From positions 53,817 through 117,816 of the forward strand of contig JAJDCQ010000189.1 in assembly GCA_029260755.1 (NCBI GenBank): DNA of 64,000 bases, read 5' to 3'. Below the pieces are notes generated by a model, which saw nothing but the letters and a program-made list of their open reading frames with translations, had not been told where the DNA came from and searched no databases. This DNA is from Planctomycetota bacterium. GTDB lineage: Bacteria > Planctomycetota > J058 > JAJDCQ01. The stretch's first letter is position 1. Every line of letters starts with the position of its first letter. Of this stretch, positions 37,201-46,042 are shown piece by piece. A program made the translations under genes and the position numbers.

Positions 37201-37629
37201 TCGGTGAAGCCTCGGCTGCCGGCGGGCGTCGCCTCGGTCGCGGGCTACCGGCTGGGCGTCGAGCTCCAGGGCGATGACGAGACGCTCGCGGACGACGTGT
37301 CGCTGACGTTGCGACGCAAGGACGCCCCGTCGATCCGGGTCACTCACCCGTTCTCGGGGGCGGCTCTCCGGCCCGACGCCCCTCTCCTCGTCCGATGCTT
37401 CGCGACCGGGGAGATCGACGCGGAGAGCCTCGCGGCCTCGTGGCGTCGCGACGAGGACTCCGACTGGACGTCGATCGGCGCGCCCGCCCTCATCGGCCCG
37501 AACGGGAAGTGGACGTTCGCGTGGAACGAGCCTCCCGACCGGTCGGGCGAGATCGTCGTGCGCGTCACGGGCGAGACGCCCGCCGGCGAGATGCGCGCGT
37601 TCACCCGTTCGGAATGGGCGGGGGACTGA
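34201..37629 (+). CDS. Ser/Thr protein kinase with Ig-like repeats and a GATase-like extracytoplasmic domain
   Basis: An 1142-aa protein starting at GTG 34201. The kinase has GGGGAGCV (24-31), Lys46, HRDVKPQN (137-144), DFG at 158 and GTVRYMAPEQ. After a basic linker, a membrane helix (322-342, ALVVAAVLGILAVGVAGFVLA) exports the rest. About four Ig-like beta repeats follow (about 365-705), three with the stem 'AP.L/TITLESPADG' style openings such as PVLEIDAPEPGALIG and PTITLESPADGHLT. Then about 220 residues (SLVVYRDPSYSSTW, GLCVLSQGCPPDTVV, FVCCWTCTVAG) resemble ThuA/glutamine-amidotransferase-like folds. A final beta-rich part includes two more Ig-like units. It probably senses an external ligand through these domains. 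Confidence 0.85.
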   Translation: MKPFADVLGPGDRFERLVIDHLLGGGGAGCVYAARDPALDRAVALKVLHDPRRGGIGALGRFEREARVLARLAHPGIVRVHRSGTHADRPFIVMDIVPGQSLASLMPGPRLGDAVVAAIGGDIARALAAAHEAGVLHRDVKPQNIIVSSEGRRAVLVDFGLARDETDASGDLTKTGHVIGTVRYMAPEQIRGDKTAISAATDVWGLGATLYHAAVGRPPFEGEAAATVMAAILRSTPAAASTTSGDAVSVALSDVLGRCLEHQPVDRFADAGSLASALDVIAAAGRPSVERRARRPSGRPRRATRPPASAPAEERPTGPRPALVVAAVLGILAVGVAGFVLARRGARPDPSAPADGSAGRRAAAPDAPSGTVAVTIDAPRPGLVTRDATVRIAGTAPGATELWIDGASVPVVEGGFSIELDLRGDGARSVSVRRTEDGPALARVEVLVDRTAPVLEIDAPEPGALIGRVTVAVAGTVSDASKASVSAGGATVDVGEDGRFRIDVLAEGEGEIEIELTASDTVGNATRGSVQLVRDGRPPTITLESPADGHLTRERSVRVAGRVEDAHLPEAIVAAGERVPIGPDGHFETVLTVAGDGPIEVTARDLAGNEATVAPRVRIDDEPPAVTLEAFPPLVDDPAQTVAVRGTLGEDGCRVMVAGRPATVDGRAFVAIARVDPGANVLPLTATDPAGNVTAVSARVNWTLRDRRGPRSLVVYRDPSYSSTWVTEPDTVAAHFVERGYTQVGARELGAFMQARVDDPTLPRGLCVLSQGCPPDTVVSAPWNDTLLRRYLQAGNSAVSFATGGFQAVGAEGTKGTFVQEGWAILGIGIARWGGSPTDTAKFAPGEVTAEGKAWGLTHDGWSIRPAKPDSVTTVLATDPVSGGASAWFKNFDATRPASGFVCCWTCTVAGDDVPKLVATLDQVAAHLVLGARDLAILTPNADAVIESGDELDLSVLMRGGRAGRLKVRGSADGGITWRSLGSLKRRRGSADDRPQRIVVSVKPRLPAGVASVAGYRLGVELQGDDETLADDVSLTLRRKDAPSIRVTHPFSGAALRPDAPLLVRCFATGEIDAESLAASWRRDEDSDWTSIGAPALIGPNGKWTFAWNEPPDRSGEIVVRVTGETPAGEMRAFTRSEWAGD

Positions 37630-37658
37630 CGGTCGCGAGGGCCCTCATCCGCGATCGG

Positions 37659-40600
37659 TCACGGGCGGCGGCCGTGGGCGGCGAACACCTTCCGGATGAT
37701 CGCGACCCGGGGGTCGTTCGGGGCGAGCTCGAGGAACCGCCGCATGTCGGCGAACGCTCCCTCGATGTCGCCGGTGTTCTCCCGGGCGATCGCCCGCTGG
37801 AAGAGCGCCTCGGGGTCGTCGGGGTCGATCGCGAGGGCCGCCTCCGCGTCGGGGAGCGCCGTGGTCCATCGGCGCGCCGCGTTGTGCGAGCGCGCGCGGT
37901 AGCCGAGGGCCATCACGTTCTTCGGGTCGAGCTCGATCGCACGGCCGAGGTCCGCGAGCGCCGCATCCGGGTCGCCGAGGAGCTGATTCACCGTGCCCCG
38001 ATAGAGCCACGCCTCGACGTCGAGGGGGGCGAGGCCGAGGGCGTTGCTCAGATCGGAGAGCGAGCCGGCGAGGTCGGTCTGCTGGAGCCTCGCCATGCCG
38101 CGATTCCGGAAGGCGGTCGCGTAGCGCGGGTCGATGGCGATGGCTCGCGAGCAGTCCGAGATCGCCCCGGCGAAGTCGTTCTGGTGGTAACGAAGGCGCC
38201 CCCGCCCGTTCCAGGCCACCGAGAGCAGCGGGTCGAGCTCGATCGCGCGGGTGTAGTCGGCGAGCGACTCGGCGTCCTTGAAGCTGGAGAAGTACGCGCC
38301 CGCGCGATTGGCGTAGAGGCTCGCCTCGTCCGGTCGGAGCTCGATCGCCCGGGTGTAGTCGGCGAGCGCGCCCTCGAGGTCGTCGCTCTTCCTCGCGGTT
38401 CCGCGATTGCTGAAACCCTGCCAGTGCTCGGGATCGAGCTGCACCGACCGGGTGCAGTCCTCGATGGCTCCGTCCCGGTCATCGAGCCGAAGCTTCGACT
38501 GACCGCGGGCGCTCCAGGCGCGCGCCGACTCGGGCGCCAGCTCGACCGCGCGGGTCAGGTCGGCGTAGGAGCCCTCGATGTCGCCGAGGTCCTGACGCGC
38601 CCGCCCCCGCGCGATCCACGCGATGGCGTCCTCGGGATCGAGCTCGAGGGCCCGGCCGAGGTCGACCACGGCGCGGTCGGGGTCATGGGCGGCGGCCCGG
38701 GCGCGCCCCCGCTCGCGCCAGTGGGCGGCCGCGCTCGCATCGAGCTCGATCGCCTGCGACTGGTCGGCGATCGCGCCCTCGATGTCGTCTGCATCGAAGC
38801 GGGCGAGTCCGCGCGCGTGCCAGGCCGGCGCGTGGCCGGGGTCGACCTCGATCGCGCGGTTGAGGTCGGCGATGGCCGCCTCGCCGTCTCCTCGCTCGCG
38901 AAGGACCCGCCCGCGGGCCACCCAGGTCGCGGCCACCGCCGGCGCGAGGTCGACCGCGCGGGTCAGGTCGCGGAGCGCCCCGTCGAGGTCGCCCGCGCGG
39001 CGCCGCGCCTCGCCCCGGCCGGCCCACGCCGCGCCGAGGAGCTCGTCGGCGTCGATCGCGCGGCCGTAGGCGGCGATCGCGGCATCGAGGCGGCCGCCGT
39101 CGCGGAGGACGTCGCCGAGATCGCGCAGGGCGGACGGCCCCGGAGCGATCCTCGTCGCCTGCTCGAGGTCGGCGATCGCCGCCTCGCGCTCGCCCCGACG
39201 GCTCCGCAGGATGCCCCGGCCGCGCCAGGCGCCGGCGTGCTCCGGATCGAGCTCGAGGGCTCGGTCGTAGTCGGTCAGGGCGCCGTCGAGGTCGCCCTTC
39301 GCCGCGCGGCTCCGCGCCCGCTCGGCGTACGCGGGCGCCGTCTCGGACGCGACGGGCTCGACGCCGCCGAGGGCGACGAGGAACCGCGTGATCCGGCTGG
39401 CGAACGTGCCGTCGACGCCGAAGCGCGTCCGCGCGGCGAAGACGATCTCCTCGGCGCGGCGGCCGCCGAGCTGGCAGAGCGCGATGCCCGCGGCGAGCGC
39501 GCGGCGCTCGTCCTGCTCGCTGCGGAGGTAGCGGCCGAGCGCCTCGACCGCCCCGTCCCGGATCCCGATCCGGCCGAGCGCCTCGCAGCAGAGACGGGCG
39601 AGGAGCAGGTTCGACTGGCCGCCCTCGCGCGTCTGGGCCGCGCCGAGGAGCGCCCGCGCATCGGGCGTGAAGCGGCGCGCGGTGAAGCTCCGCTGGCGCC
39701 ACTCGCGCGCCTCGATCCGCTCCTCCGCCGCCCGGACGGCCCGTGCGTCGACGTCGCCGAGCTCTCCGGTTGGTGTCAGGGAGCGCCATCGCTCGAGCGC
39801 CCGCTCCAGTCCGTCGATGGCCTCGAGTCCCGCGAGCGCCTCGTCCCGGCTCGGCGTTCCGGCGTCCCGGTAGTGCGCGACGACGACGTCCCGGAGACGC
39901 TCGCTCACCTCGTCGAGCGCGTCGACGAGGAGGTCGACGGTCTGGCCGTCGGGGAGGCGGACGAGGGTGAACAGCGCGTCGTCGTAGGCGATGCCCTCGG
40001 CCACCGCTCCCCGGCGCGCGGACGCGAGGACAGCCTCGACGACGACGCGGCGCTCCTCTGCCACGCGCGCGCGCTCCCGCGCGAGCCGGGTCCGCGCCGC
40101 GCCGACCGCGGCGCCGTCCGCGTCCAGACGACCGGCCTGCCCGAGGACGCTCTCCGCGACGCTCCACTGCTCGGCCGCGGCCGCGACGTCGGCGTAGGCG
40201 AGGGTCGCCTCGAGGGCGTGGGTGCGCGCGGTCTCGTCCTCGAGGTCGAGCGTGTGGACCGTCATCGCCTCCTGGGCCGCGTCGCGGCCCAGGGCGAGCA
40301 GCCCGCCGAGCCGGCGTCGCGCCTGCGCCGGCGTCTCCCCCTCGGGCCGGGTCGCCTGGCGCGCCCCGGAGAACGCCTCCCAGGCGGCGGTCGACCGGGC
40401 CCGCGCCCCGTCGGTGAACGCGATCCGCTCCACCGCCACGCGCCGCCGCATCTCGTAGAGGAAGGCGGCCCCGCCCGCCGAGGCGAGGACGACGAGGCCG
40501 ACGAGCGCGAGCAGCAGAGCAGCCCGCCCCCGGTGCCGGCGCGCCCAGCGCCTGGCCCGCGCGACGCGGCCGGCCGGACGCGCCTCGATGACCTCGCCGT

Positions 40601-41486
40601 CGAGGAACCGACGCAGATCCGCGGCGAGCGCGCCGGCGGACGGATAGCGCCGCGCGGGCTCCTTCTCGAGGCACTTCAGGGTGAGCGTCTCGAGGTCGGG
40701 GTGGACGCCCGGCCGGTGCCGCCGCAGCGGCTCGGGGTCGTCGAAGAGAACCATCCGCATGAGGCTCATCAGCTCGGCGGCCTCGAACACCGGCCGACCG
40801 GCGAGCGCGCGGTAGAGCACGCCGCCGAGGGCGTAGACGTCGGCCGAGGGGCCGACCGCGCGCGAGCCTCCCGAGGTCTGCTCGGGCGCGAGGTAGGCGG
40901 GCGTGCCGACGATCTGCCCGCTCATCGTGAGCCGATCATCCGAGCTGAGCTCGCGGGCGAGGCCGAAGTCGACCACGTGGGGCTGGCCCTCGCGATCGAC
41001 GAGGACGTTCTCGGGCTTCACGTCGCGGTGGACGACCCCGTGGGCGTGCGCGTGCTCGAGGGCGAGGGCGACGGCGTGGACGATCTCGGCGATCCTCCGG
41101 GGCGAGAGCGCCTCCCGCCGCAGGAGCGTCTCGAGGCTCTCGCCATCGACGAGGTCCATCACCAGGAACGGGTTCCCCCGATGCGCCCCGACCTCGTGAA
41201 TGCTCACGATCCCGGGGTGGCGAAGCTTCGCCGAGGCGACCGCCTCCCGCTCGAATCGGCGCCGCTGACGCTCGTCGGCGCCCATGATGCCGTCGCCGAT
41301 GATCATCTTGATCGCGACGTGCCGGCGCAGCGCGGTGTCGAACGCGCGGTGGACGACGCCCATCCCGCCGCGTCCGATCTCGCCGATCAGGACGTACCGA
41401 CCGATCGTGCGGTTGGGGTCGGACCGGGCGCGCTGCACCTCGACCGGGAACGCGTCCGATCCGCCGGGATCTCGAGGGGTGGTCAC
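37659..41486 (-). CDS. Ser/Thr protein kinase with about 16 C-terminal TPR repeats
   Basis: The GTG at 41486, after GGCGGA, is preferred; the ATG at 41570 lies inside the terminator of the upstream tRNA. This gives 1275 aa. The kinase has GRGGMGVV (38-45), Lys60, HRDVKPEN, DFG and GTPAYLAPEQ. A membrane helix follows (ALLLALVGLVVLASAGGAAFLY). A helical middle region carries RLCCEALGRIG. The C-terminal 550 residues hold about 16 TPR units with the ending ALELDPE or close variants. The kinase at 51670 has the same order of parts, including RLCCDALGRVA, so the two are paralogues. It converges with the 34201 kinase. Confidence 0.9.
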   Translation of the reverse strand: MTTPRDPGGSDAFPVEVQRARSDPNRTIGRYVLIGEIGRGGMGVVHRAFDTALRRHVAIKMIIGDGIMGADERQRRRFEREAVASAKLRHPGIVSIHEVGAHRGNPFLVMDLVDGESLETLLRREALSPRRIAEIVHAVALALEHAHAHGVVHRDVKPENVLVDREGQPHVVDFGLARELSSDDRLTMSGQIVGTPAYLAPEQTSGGSRAVGPSADVYALGGVLYRALAGRPVFEAAELMSLMRMVLFDDPEPLRRHRPGVHPDLETLTLKCLEKEPARRYPSAGALAADLRRFLDGEVIEARPAGRVARARRWARRHRGRAALLLALVGLVVLASAGGAAFLYEMRRRVAVERIAFTDGARARSTAAWEAFSGARQATRPEGETPAQARRRLGGLLALGRDAAQEAMTVHTLDLEDETARTHALEATLAYADVAAAAEQWSVAESVLGQAGRLDADGAAVGAARTRLARERARVAEERRVVVEAVLASARRGAVAEGIAYDDALFTLVRLPDGQTVDLLVDALDEVSERLRDVVVAHYRDAGTPSRDEALAGLEAIDGLERALERWRSLTPTGELGDVDARAVRAAEERIEAREWRQRSFTARRFTPDARALLGAAQTREGGQSNLLLARLCCEALGRIGIRDGAVEALGRYLRSEQDERRALAAGIALCQLGGRRAEEIVFAARTRFGVDGTFASRITRFLVALGGVEPVASETAPAYAERARSRAAKGDLDGALTDYDRALELDPEHAGAWRGRGILRSRRGEREAAIADLEQATRIAPGPSALRDLGDVLRDGGRLDAAIAAYGRAIDADELLGAAWAGRGEARRRAGDLDGALRDLTRAVDLAPAVAATWVARGRVLRERGDGEAAIADLNRAIEVDPGHAPAWHARGLARFDADDIEGAIADQSQAIELDASAAAHWRERGRARAAAHDPDRAVVDLGRALELDPEDAIAWIARGRARQDLGDIEGSYADLTRAVELAPESARAWSARGQSKLRLDDRDGAIEDCTRSVQLDPEHWQGFSNRGTARKSDDLEGALADYTRAIELRPDEASLYANRAGAYFSSFKDAESLADYTRAIELDPLLSVAWNGRGRLRYHQNDFAGAISDCSRAIAIDPRYATAFRNRGMARLQQTDLAGSLSDLSNALGLAPLDVEAWLYRGTVNQLLGDPDAALADLGRAIELDPKNVMALGYRARSHNAARRWTTALPDAEAALAIDPDDPEALFQRAIARENTGDIEGAFADMRRFLELAPNDPRVAIIRKVFAAHGRRP

Positions 41487-41543
41487 TCCGCCATTCTGAT
41501 CGCGGCGGCGGGACCGATCCAAGGAGCGCGGCGGCCCAGGATG

Positions 41544-41580
41544 GGAAAGAGCCTCCCAGACCGTGGTCATGGGAGGCTCT
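41544..41580 (-). terminator. Intrinsic terminator of the tRNA gene
   Basis: On the minus strand AGAGCCTCCCA (41580-41570) pairs perfectly with TGGGAGGCTCT (41558-41548), followed by TTTC. It begins three bases past the encoded CCA. Confidence 0.7.
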
Positions 41581-41583
41581 CGT

Positions 41584-41660
<77 letters not shown>

Positions 41661-41678
41661 TCGCGTTGTCTGCGGGGT

Positions 41679-41706
41679 ATTGTAGGGACGGCTTCGGGCC
41701 TGTCAA
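41679..41706 (-). promoter_or_regulatory. Promoter of tRNA-fMet
   Basis: On the minus strand TTGACA (41706-41701) and TACAAT (41684-41679) are separated by 16 bases. The start of transcription would be about 10 bases ahead of the mature tRNA. Confidence 0.75.
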
Positions 41707-41804
41707 GGGCGCTCGACGCACCTCGTCACGCGGGATTCCGCGCCATCCCTCGGCTCATGGGGGCTCACGCGAGTCATTTCCCGAACCGGCGACGCTGCCA
41801 GCCG

Positions 41805-42494
41805 TCACTCGGTCCGGTAGCGCGGGGCGTCCTGATCGGCGGCGAGCTGGGCGTCGACCGTCGCGAGCTCGCTCTCGACCTCGGCGACGAGCGCCCCGTC
41901 GGCGACCCCGCCCGCGATCACCTCCTCGAGGAGCTTCCGCGCGGCGACCGGGTCGCCGAGGCTGCGGTAGGCGGTCGCCAGGCTCGCCAGGTAGTAGGGG
42001 CGGTTGGCGGGGTCGACCGCCACGGCCCGGACGAGGAGCGGCACCGCCTCGCGCGGCGCTCCGGCGTCGACCAGGACGAGGGCGAGGTTGTTCATCGCGA
42101 CGCCGTAGCCCGGGTCCTCGGCGAGCGCCTCCTCGTAGAGCTCGCACGCGTTCTCGCGATCCTCGCCGACCCAGGTGTTCGCCAGGTTGGTCAGGACGAC
42201 GGCGCGCAGCCCGGCGGCCGCGGCGTCCGCTCCGCGCGCGTCCGGCCCGTCGAGGACGGCGCGATACTCGCGGCGCGCGGCGGCGAGGTCGCCCTGCCCC
42301 TCGAGGGCCGTCCCGACGGCGAGCCGCTCCTCGGTCGTGAGCGGCGTCTCGGCGATCACGTCGTCGCGATCGACGCGCGGCGCGGCGCTCGCGCAGCCCG
42401 CGCCCAGGCCGAGGAGCGCGACGCTCGCGGTCGCGGCGAGGGCGATTCCGCGACGCCGGCGGGGGGTGGTCATCGGAGGCCTCTTCGTCATCAT
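41805..42494 (-). CDS. TPR lipoprotein-like protein, partner of the C39-like peptidase
   Basis: A 229-aa protein if started at ATG 42494, which overlaps the peptidase stop (ATGA); ATG 42473, with AGAGG ahead of it, is an alternative. The signal peptide ends LLGLGAGC, a weak lipobox. Two to three TPR-like units follow (ANTWVGEDRENACELYEEALAEDP, NNLALVLVDAGAPREAVPLLVRAV and YYLASLATAYRSLGDPVAA, given here as separate units). In PA2778-type proteins the cysteine peptidase and TPR region form one chain; here they are two overlapping genes. Probably an envelope protein acting with that peptidase. Confidence 0.75.
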   Translation of the reverse strand: MMTKRPPMTTPRRRRGIALAATASVALLGLGAGCASAAPRVDRDDVIAETPLTTEERLAVGTALEGQGDLAAARREYRAVLDGPDARGADAAAAGLRAVVLTNLANTWVGEDRENACELYEEALAEDPGYGVAMNNLALVLVDAGAPREAVPLLVRAVAVDPANRPYYLASLATAYRSLGDPVAARKLLEEVIAGGVADGALVAEVESELATVDAQLAADQDAPRYRTE

Positions 42495-43105
42495 CGACTT
42501 CTGCTCCGGGCCGCGATGCGCGCGCCCTCGTCTCGACCGAGGAGGACCACGTAGGCCTGTCCCCGTCGCCTTCGATCCAGGGCCGGTCCGTCGAGGAGGT
42601 AGCACCGGCCGGCATCGACCACCGCCACGCTCCCCGAAGGTCCGACTCCCGCCACCGTCACCACGTGAGCCGCGCCACCGCTCCGCACCACGACGAGCAC
42701 GGGGCGGCCGGCCTCGACCTCCGTCCGGACGGCGGTCCCATCTCCACAGCGCAGCGCCGCCGCGACCCCTCGCGAGCGCGCGAAGCCGACGACCTCGACC
42801 AGGCTCGCGCCGTGCGCCAGCCCGCCCATCGCGTCGGCGAGCTCCGCCTCGTCGGCGGCCAGCTCCGGCCGCGCGATCGTGAGGGCGACGGCGAGGCCGT
42901 AGGCGGCGCACGTCGTCGCTCCGACCGGCTCCGGCACCCGCGCCCCGTCGAGGAGATGATCCTCGCCGCCCGGCCGCTCGACGGCCTCGCCCGCCCACGC
43001 GCTCGCGCACCCGCTCGTCGCGACGAGGGCGACGAGCAGGGCCGCGAAGGCGGGGGGCGCGCGATGGCGCGCGGCGAACGGGGGCGTCGTCATGGTCCTC
43101 CTCAC
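42491..43105 (-). CDS. PA2778-like C39-family cysteine peptidase
   Basis: A 204-aa protein. A signal peptide (FAALLVALVATSGC) with a weak lipobox is followed by a C39-like papain fold: the presumed catalytic Cys in VGATTCAAYGLAVAL and His in GGAAHVVTVAGVG, with VVDAG after it as in bacteriocin-processing and related peptidases. ATG 43105 overlaps the stop of the PA2779-like gene (ATGA). A second ATG at 43093 follows AGGAGG closely and is a possible start. Located between PA2779-like and TPR genes, it matches the known PA2779/PA2778 pairing. Its physiological target is unknown. Confidence 0.75.
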   Translation of the reverse strand: MRRTMTTPPFAARHRAPPAFAALLVALVATSGCASAWAGEAVERPGGEDHLLDGARVPEPVGATTCAAYGLAVALTIARPELAADEAELADAMGGLAHGASLVEVVGFARSRGVAAALRCGDGTAVRTEVEAGRPVLVVVRSGGAAHVVTVAGVGPSGSVAVVDAGRCYLLDGPALDRRRRGQAYVVLLGRDEGARIAARSRSR

Positions 43106-43533
43106 TCGCAGATGAGGAACAGCCAGAACAGGAAGATGAAGAGGAACGCCCGCCCGATCGCGCGGCCGTTGTGGGTCGCCCGCACCGTCGCGCCGTCGGT
43201 CGACGCGTAGGCGACCAGGGCGACCTCGTCCGGCGCCAGACGCGCGACCGCCTCGCGGGCGCGCGCCTCGTCGATCCCGTGCTCCTTCAGCATCGCGGTC
43301 GCGATCTCGCGGGCGACGCGCGTCTGCACCTCGCTCGCCCGGCCGCGGTTCTCGGCCACCGTCCCGGCGCGCCGCGTCTGGCTACCGATCGCACCGGCGT
43401 GCGCCACCATCGGCGCCGCGACCACCGAGAGGGCGAGCACGGGCGCGAGCCAGCGCGTCGCGCGTCGCCCGATCGGCCGCCGGCCGACGCGGTGGGTGGG
43501 AAGTCGTTCGCTAGGGTGGTGGTGCTGCTTCAT
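43102..43533 (-). CDS. PA2779 family (DUF6627-like) protein
   Basis: A 143-aa protein from ATG 43533 (MKQHHHPSERL). An N-terminal hydrophobic segment (WLAPVLALSVVAAPMVAHAG) is followed by a helical region with ATAMLKEHGIDEARAREAVARL and the loop APDEVALVA. The C-terminal hydrophobic tail is IGRAFLFIFLFWLFLICE. This pattern (signal, a helical segment whose 'L.PDEV' loop ends it, then a short hydrophobic C-terminus) is that of PA2779-like proteins, which occur directly upstream of PA2778-like peptidases, as here. The stop overlaps the peptidase start. Confidence 0.72.
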   Translation of the reverse strand: MKQHHHPSERLPTHRVGRRPIGRRATRWLAPVLALSVVAAPMVAHAGAIGSQTRRAGTVAENRGRASEVQTRVAREIATAMLKEHGIDEARAREAVARLAPDEVALVAYASTDGATVRATHNGRAIGRAFLFIFLFWLFLICE

Positions 43534-43797
43534 CCGTCGGTCTCCTGGTCTCCGCGCCCCGGACCAGCACAAACCGGGTGCCGAACCGAGAGCGAGCGCC
43601 TCCATCCGACTGCATCGGTTTTCGTGGCCCGGAGATACGGTTTCGGCCGGGGCGACCTCGTCCGCTCGAGGCCCGGCCGGACCGTGGGAATCGGCCACGA
43701 TCCCCATCATCTCCCGAACGAAAGACCCGAGACTCCGGCAGTTTTCATGACTCGCCCGTCACGCTTTCCGAGAGCCGGGCCCGTCCGCTACACTCTG

Positions 43798-44907
43798 ATG
43801 TCGTTTCCAATCATTGGGCGCTCGAGGGAACCCGCCGCACCCGTGATCCACCCTGCCGACGAGATCCGCGTCCCGAGCTTCGACGGGACCGAGCTGCACG
43901 TTCACCGGCGCTGGCCCCGGGTCGAGGTCGACCGGCCCGCCCCGACGATCGTGTGCTGCAACGGCGTCGGCGTGTCGACCTTCTTCTGGACCTACCTCGA
44001 GAGCTACTTCGCCCACCGCGGTCATCGCGTCATCACCTGGGACTACCGCGGCCACAACCGCTCCGGCCATCCCGCCGACGAGACCTCGTTCACGATCGAG
44101 AACGCCGCGCGCGACCTCGGCTGCGCCCTCGACGCCCTCGAGGAGGCCGACCCGGTCGTGGTCGTCGGCCACTCGATGGGCTGTCAGGTCTCGCTCGAGT
44201 TCGGCGGCCGGAACCCCGGGCGGACGGCCGCGATCGTCCCCATGCTCGGCACGGCCGGCCGCGCCCTCGACACGTTCTTCAACTCGCCCCGCGCGGCGCG
44301 CACCCTCTTCTCGGTCGTCTCGAAGGCGGTCGCGCGCTGGCCGGGCGCGGCTCGCGGGTTCAACGCGCGCCTCGCCGCCAGCCGCGTCGCCCCGCTCGGG
44401 GCGCGCGCCCTCGGAATCGTCGACGGCTGGCGCATGCCCGAGTCGGCCCTCGAGGCCTACCTCGAGCACTTCTCCCGGATGGACCCGGCCGTCTTCTTCG
44501 GCTTCGCCGCGAGCCTCGACGCCCACGACGCGATGGAGTTCGTCGACGAGATCGTCGCCCCGACCCTCGTCGTCGCGGGCGAGCGCGACCTGTTCACGCC
44601 GATGCGCTGCTCGGAGGAGCTCGCCGCGGCCCTCCCGAACGGGGAGCTGTTCGTCGTGCGCGACGGAAGCCACGCCTGCCTCGTCGAGCAGCCGGACCTG
44701 ATCAACGGTCGGGTCGCCGACTTCCTGGCTCGCCACGACCTGCTCGGCGCGCGGGCGGTCCTCACCCGCGACGAGGCCGCCGCGCCGGCGCCGCCGCCGC
44801 CCGCCGACGCGACGACGACGAAGGAGACGCCTCCGACGATCGTCGGCGCGATCGCTCCCCCCTCGGCGCTGTCCCACCGAAGCAACGCCGGCCGAGCATC
44901 CGGATGA
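43798..44907 (+). CDS. Alpha/beta fold hydrolase
   Basis: A 369-aa hydrolase if started at ATG 43798; ATG 43747 and GTG 43843 are in frame too. TACACT at 43789-43794 could be a promoter box just ahead of the start. Key parts: the strand ending IVCCNGVGVSTFFW, WDYRGHNRSGHP, nucleophile elbow GHSMGC, acid in VAGERDLFTP and His in DGSHACLVE. A Pro/Thr-rich tail of about 50 residues follows the domain. It may be an esterase or lipase-like enzyme; the substrate is unknown. The stop overlaps the next ATG (ATGA). Confidence 0.82.
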   Translation: MSFPIIGRSREPAAPVIHPADEIRVPSFDGTELHVHRRWPRVEVDRPAPTIVCCNGVGVSTFFWTYLESYFAHRGHRVITWDYRGHNRSGHPADETSFTIENAARDLGCALDALEEADPVVVVGHSMGCQVSLEFGGRNPGRTAAIVPMLGTAGRALDTFFNSPRAARTLFSVVSKAVARWPGAARGFNARLAASRVAPLGARALGIVDGWRMPESALEAYLEHFSRMDPAVFFGFAASLDAHDAMEFVDEIVAPTLVVAGERDLFTPMRCSEELAAALPNGELFVVRDGSHACLVEQPDLINGRVADFLARHDLLGARAVLTRDEAAAPAPPPPADATTTKETPPTIVGAIAPPSALSHRSNAGRASG

Positions 44908-46022
44908 GCGAGCTCGCCCAGGCCGTCGCCATGCTCCTCTCCTCGGCCCGGGACCCCGATCTGAGCGGGCCCGAGGCCCTCCACGACCACCGGGTCGAGC
45001 TCTTCGAGGCCGCCTTCGCCGCGAGCGACGACGAGCGCGCCGCCGCCGTGACGTCCATCGCGGAGGCCGTCGCCGACCCCGAGCTCCCCGTCGCCCGCGC
45101 CGGCCTCCTCGCCATCACCGCCGGAGCGCTCGTCGAGAACGGCGCGCCGACGACCGCCCTCGGCGACGTCCTCCTCGGACGGCTCCCCGCGATCCTCGGC
45201 GACTCGAAGCGATTCCAGGACGCGTGCCTGGCCGCGTTCCCCGAGGGCGAGCGCACCCCCGAGGCCGAGTGGGTCGCGATCGGCGACCGGCAGATCCCGC
45301 CCGAGACGGTCGCGTCGGTCGCCGAGAACGACCGCGTCGGCGCCGGAGCCTGGCGCTGGACCGACGAGTGGTGCCTCCCGACGATCGCGTGCCTCACCCG
45401 CGACCGCGAGCTCCGCGCCCGCGCCCACCGCGACGAGGCGCTCCGACGGGCGGCCCGCGACGCGCTCGGCTACGGCGGGTTCCTCTGCATGGCGCTCGAG
45501 GTGCTCGACGACGCCAGGTTCCTCGTCCTGCACGCGAGCGAGCGACGCGGCTTCGAGGTGACCGTCGGCGGCGTCGCCGACAACTTCCAGCTCCACACCC
45601 TCCTCGCCGACGCCCTCGTCCGCGAGGGCGACGAGGGGCCCGAGCACGGGTTGCCCGGCGAGCGCCCCGCGCCCGAGGTGATCGCGGTCGCCCGGGGCGA
45701 CGGGCCCCAGCACGACGACGGCGCGTCGGCGCGAGGCACGTGGAACCTCTACGGCTGGCGCGCCCTCGACCCCGACGGGCGGCTCCCCGCCGACGTCCCG
45801 CAGGAGCGCTGGATCTGGAACGAGGGGCGCCCCCTCGAGATCGAGACGTTCGAGAAGCGCCGCGTCGTCATCCTCGGGCCGCCGGCCTACCCCCGGACCT
45901 GGAACGTCGCCCGGGTCTTCGACGCCCTCCGCGGCGAGGTCCGCCTCGACCGCATCCTCGGCCCCGCCGAGTCGGGCGACCTGCTCGCCGAGCTCGGCGC
46001 GGCCGCCGCGTCCCCCGACTGA
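44904..46022 (+). CDS. Hypothetical protein, 372 aa
   Basis: The ATG at 44904 overlaps the hydrolase stop. The protein is soluble, acidic and helix-rich in the first 200 residues. A mixed second half contains CMALEVLDDARFLVLHASER, AVARGDGPQHDD and IETFEKRRVVILGPPAYPR. No catalytic motif, signal peptide or membrane segment was identified. Sandwiched between a hydrolase and a lipid kinase, it may act in lipid metabolism (weak inference from context). I do not recognise the family. Confidence 0.65.
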   Translation: MSELAQAVAMLLSSARDPDLSGPEALHDHRVELFEAAFAASDDERAAAVTSIAEAVADPELPVARAGLLAITAGALVENGAPTTALGDVLLGRLPAILGDSKRFQDACLAAFPEGERTPEAEWVAIGDRQIPPETVASVAENDRVGAGAWRWTDEWCLPTIACLTRDRELRARAHRDEALRRAARDALGYGGFLCMALEVLDDARFLVLHASERRGFEVTVGGVADNFQLHTLLADALVREGDEGPEHGLPGERPAPEVIAVARGDGPQHDDGASARGTWNLYGWRALDPDGRLPADVPQERWIWNEGRPLEIETFEKRRVVILGPPAYPRTWNVARVFDALRGEVRLDRILGPAESGDLLAELGAAAASPD

Positions 46023-46042
46023 TCAGGAAGCGAGGCGAACCG

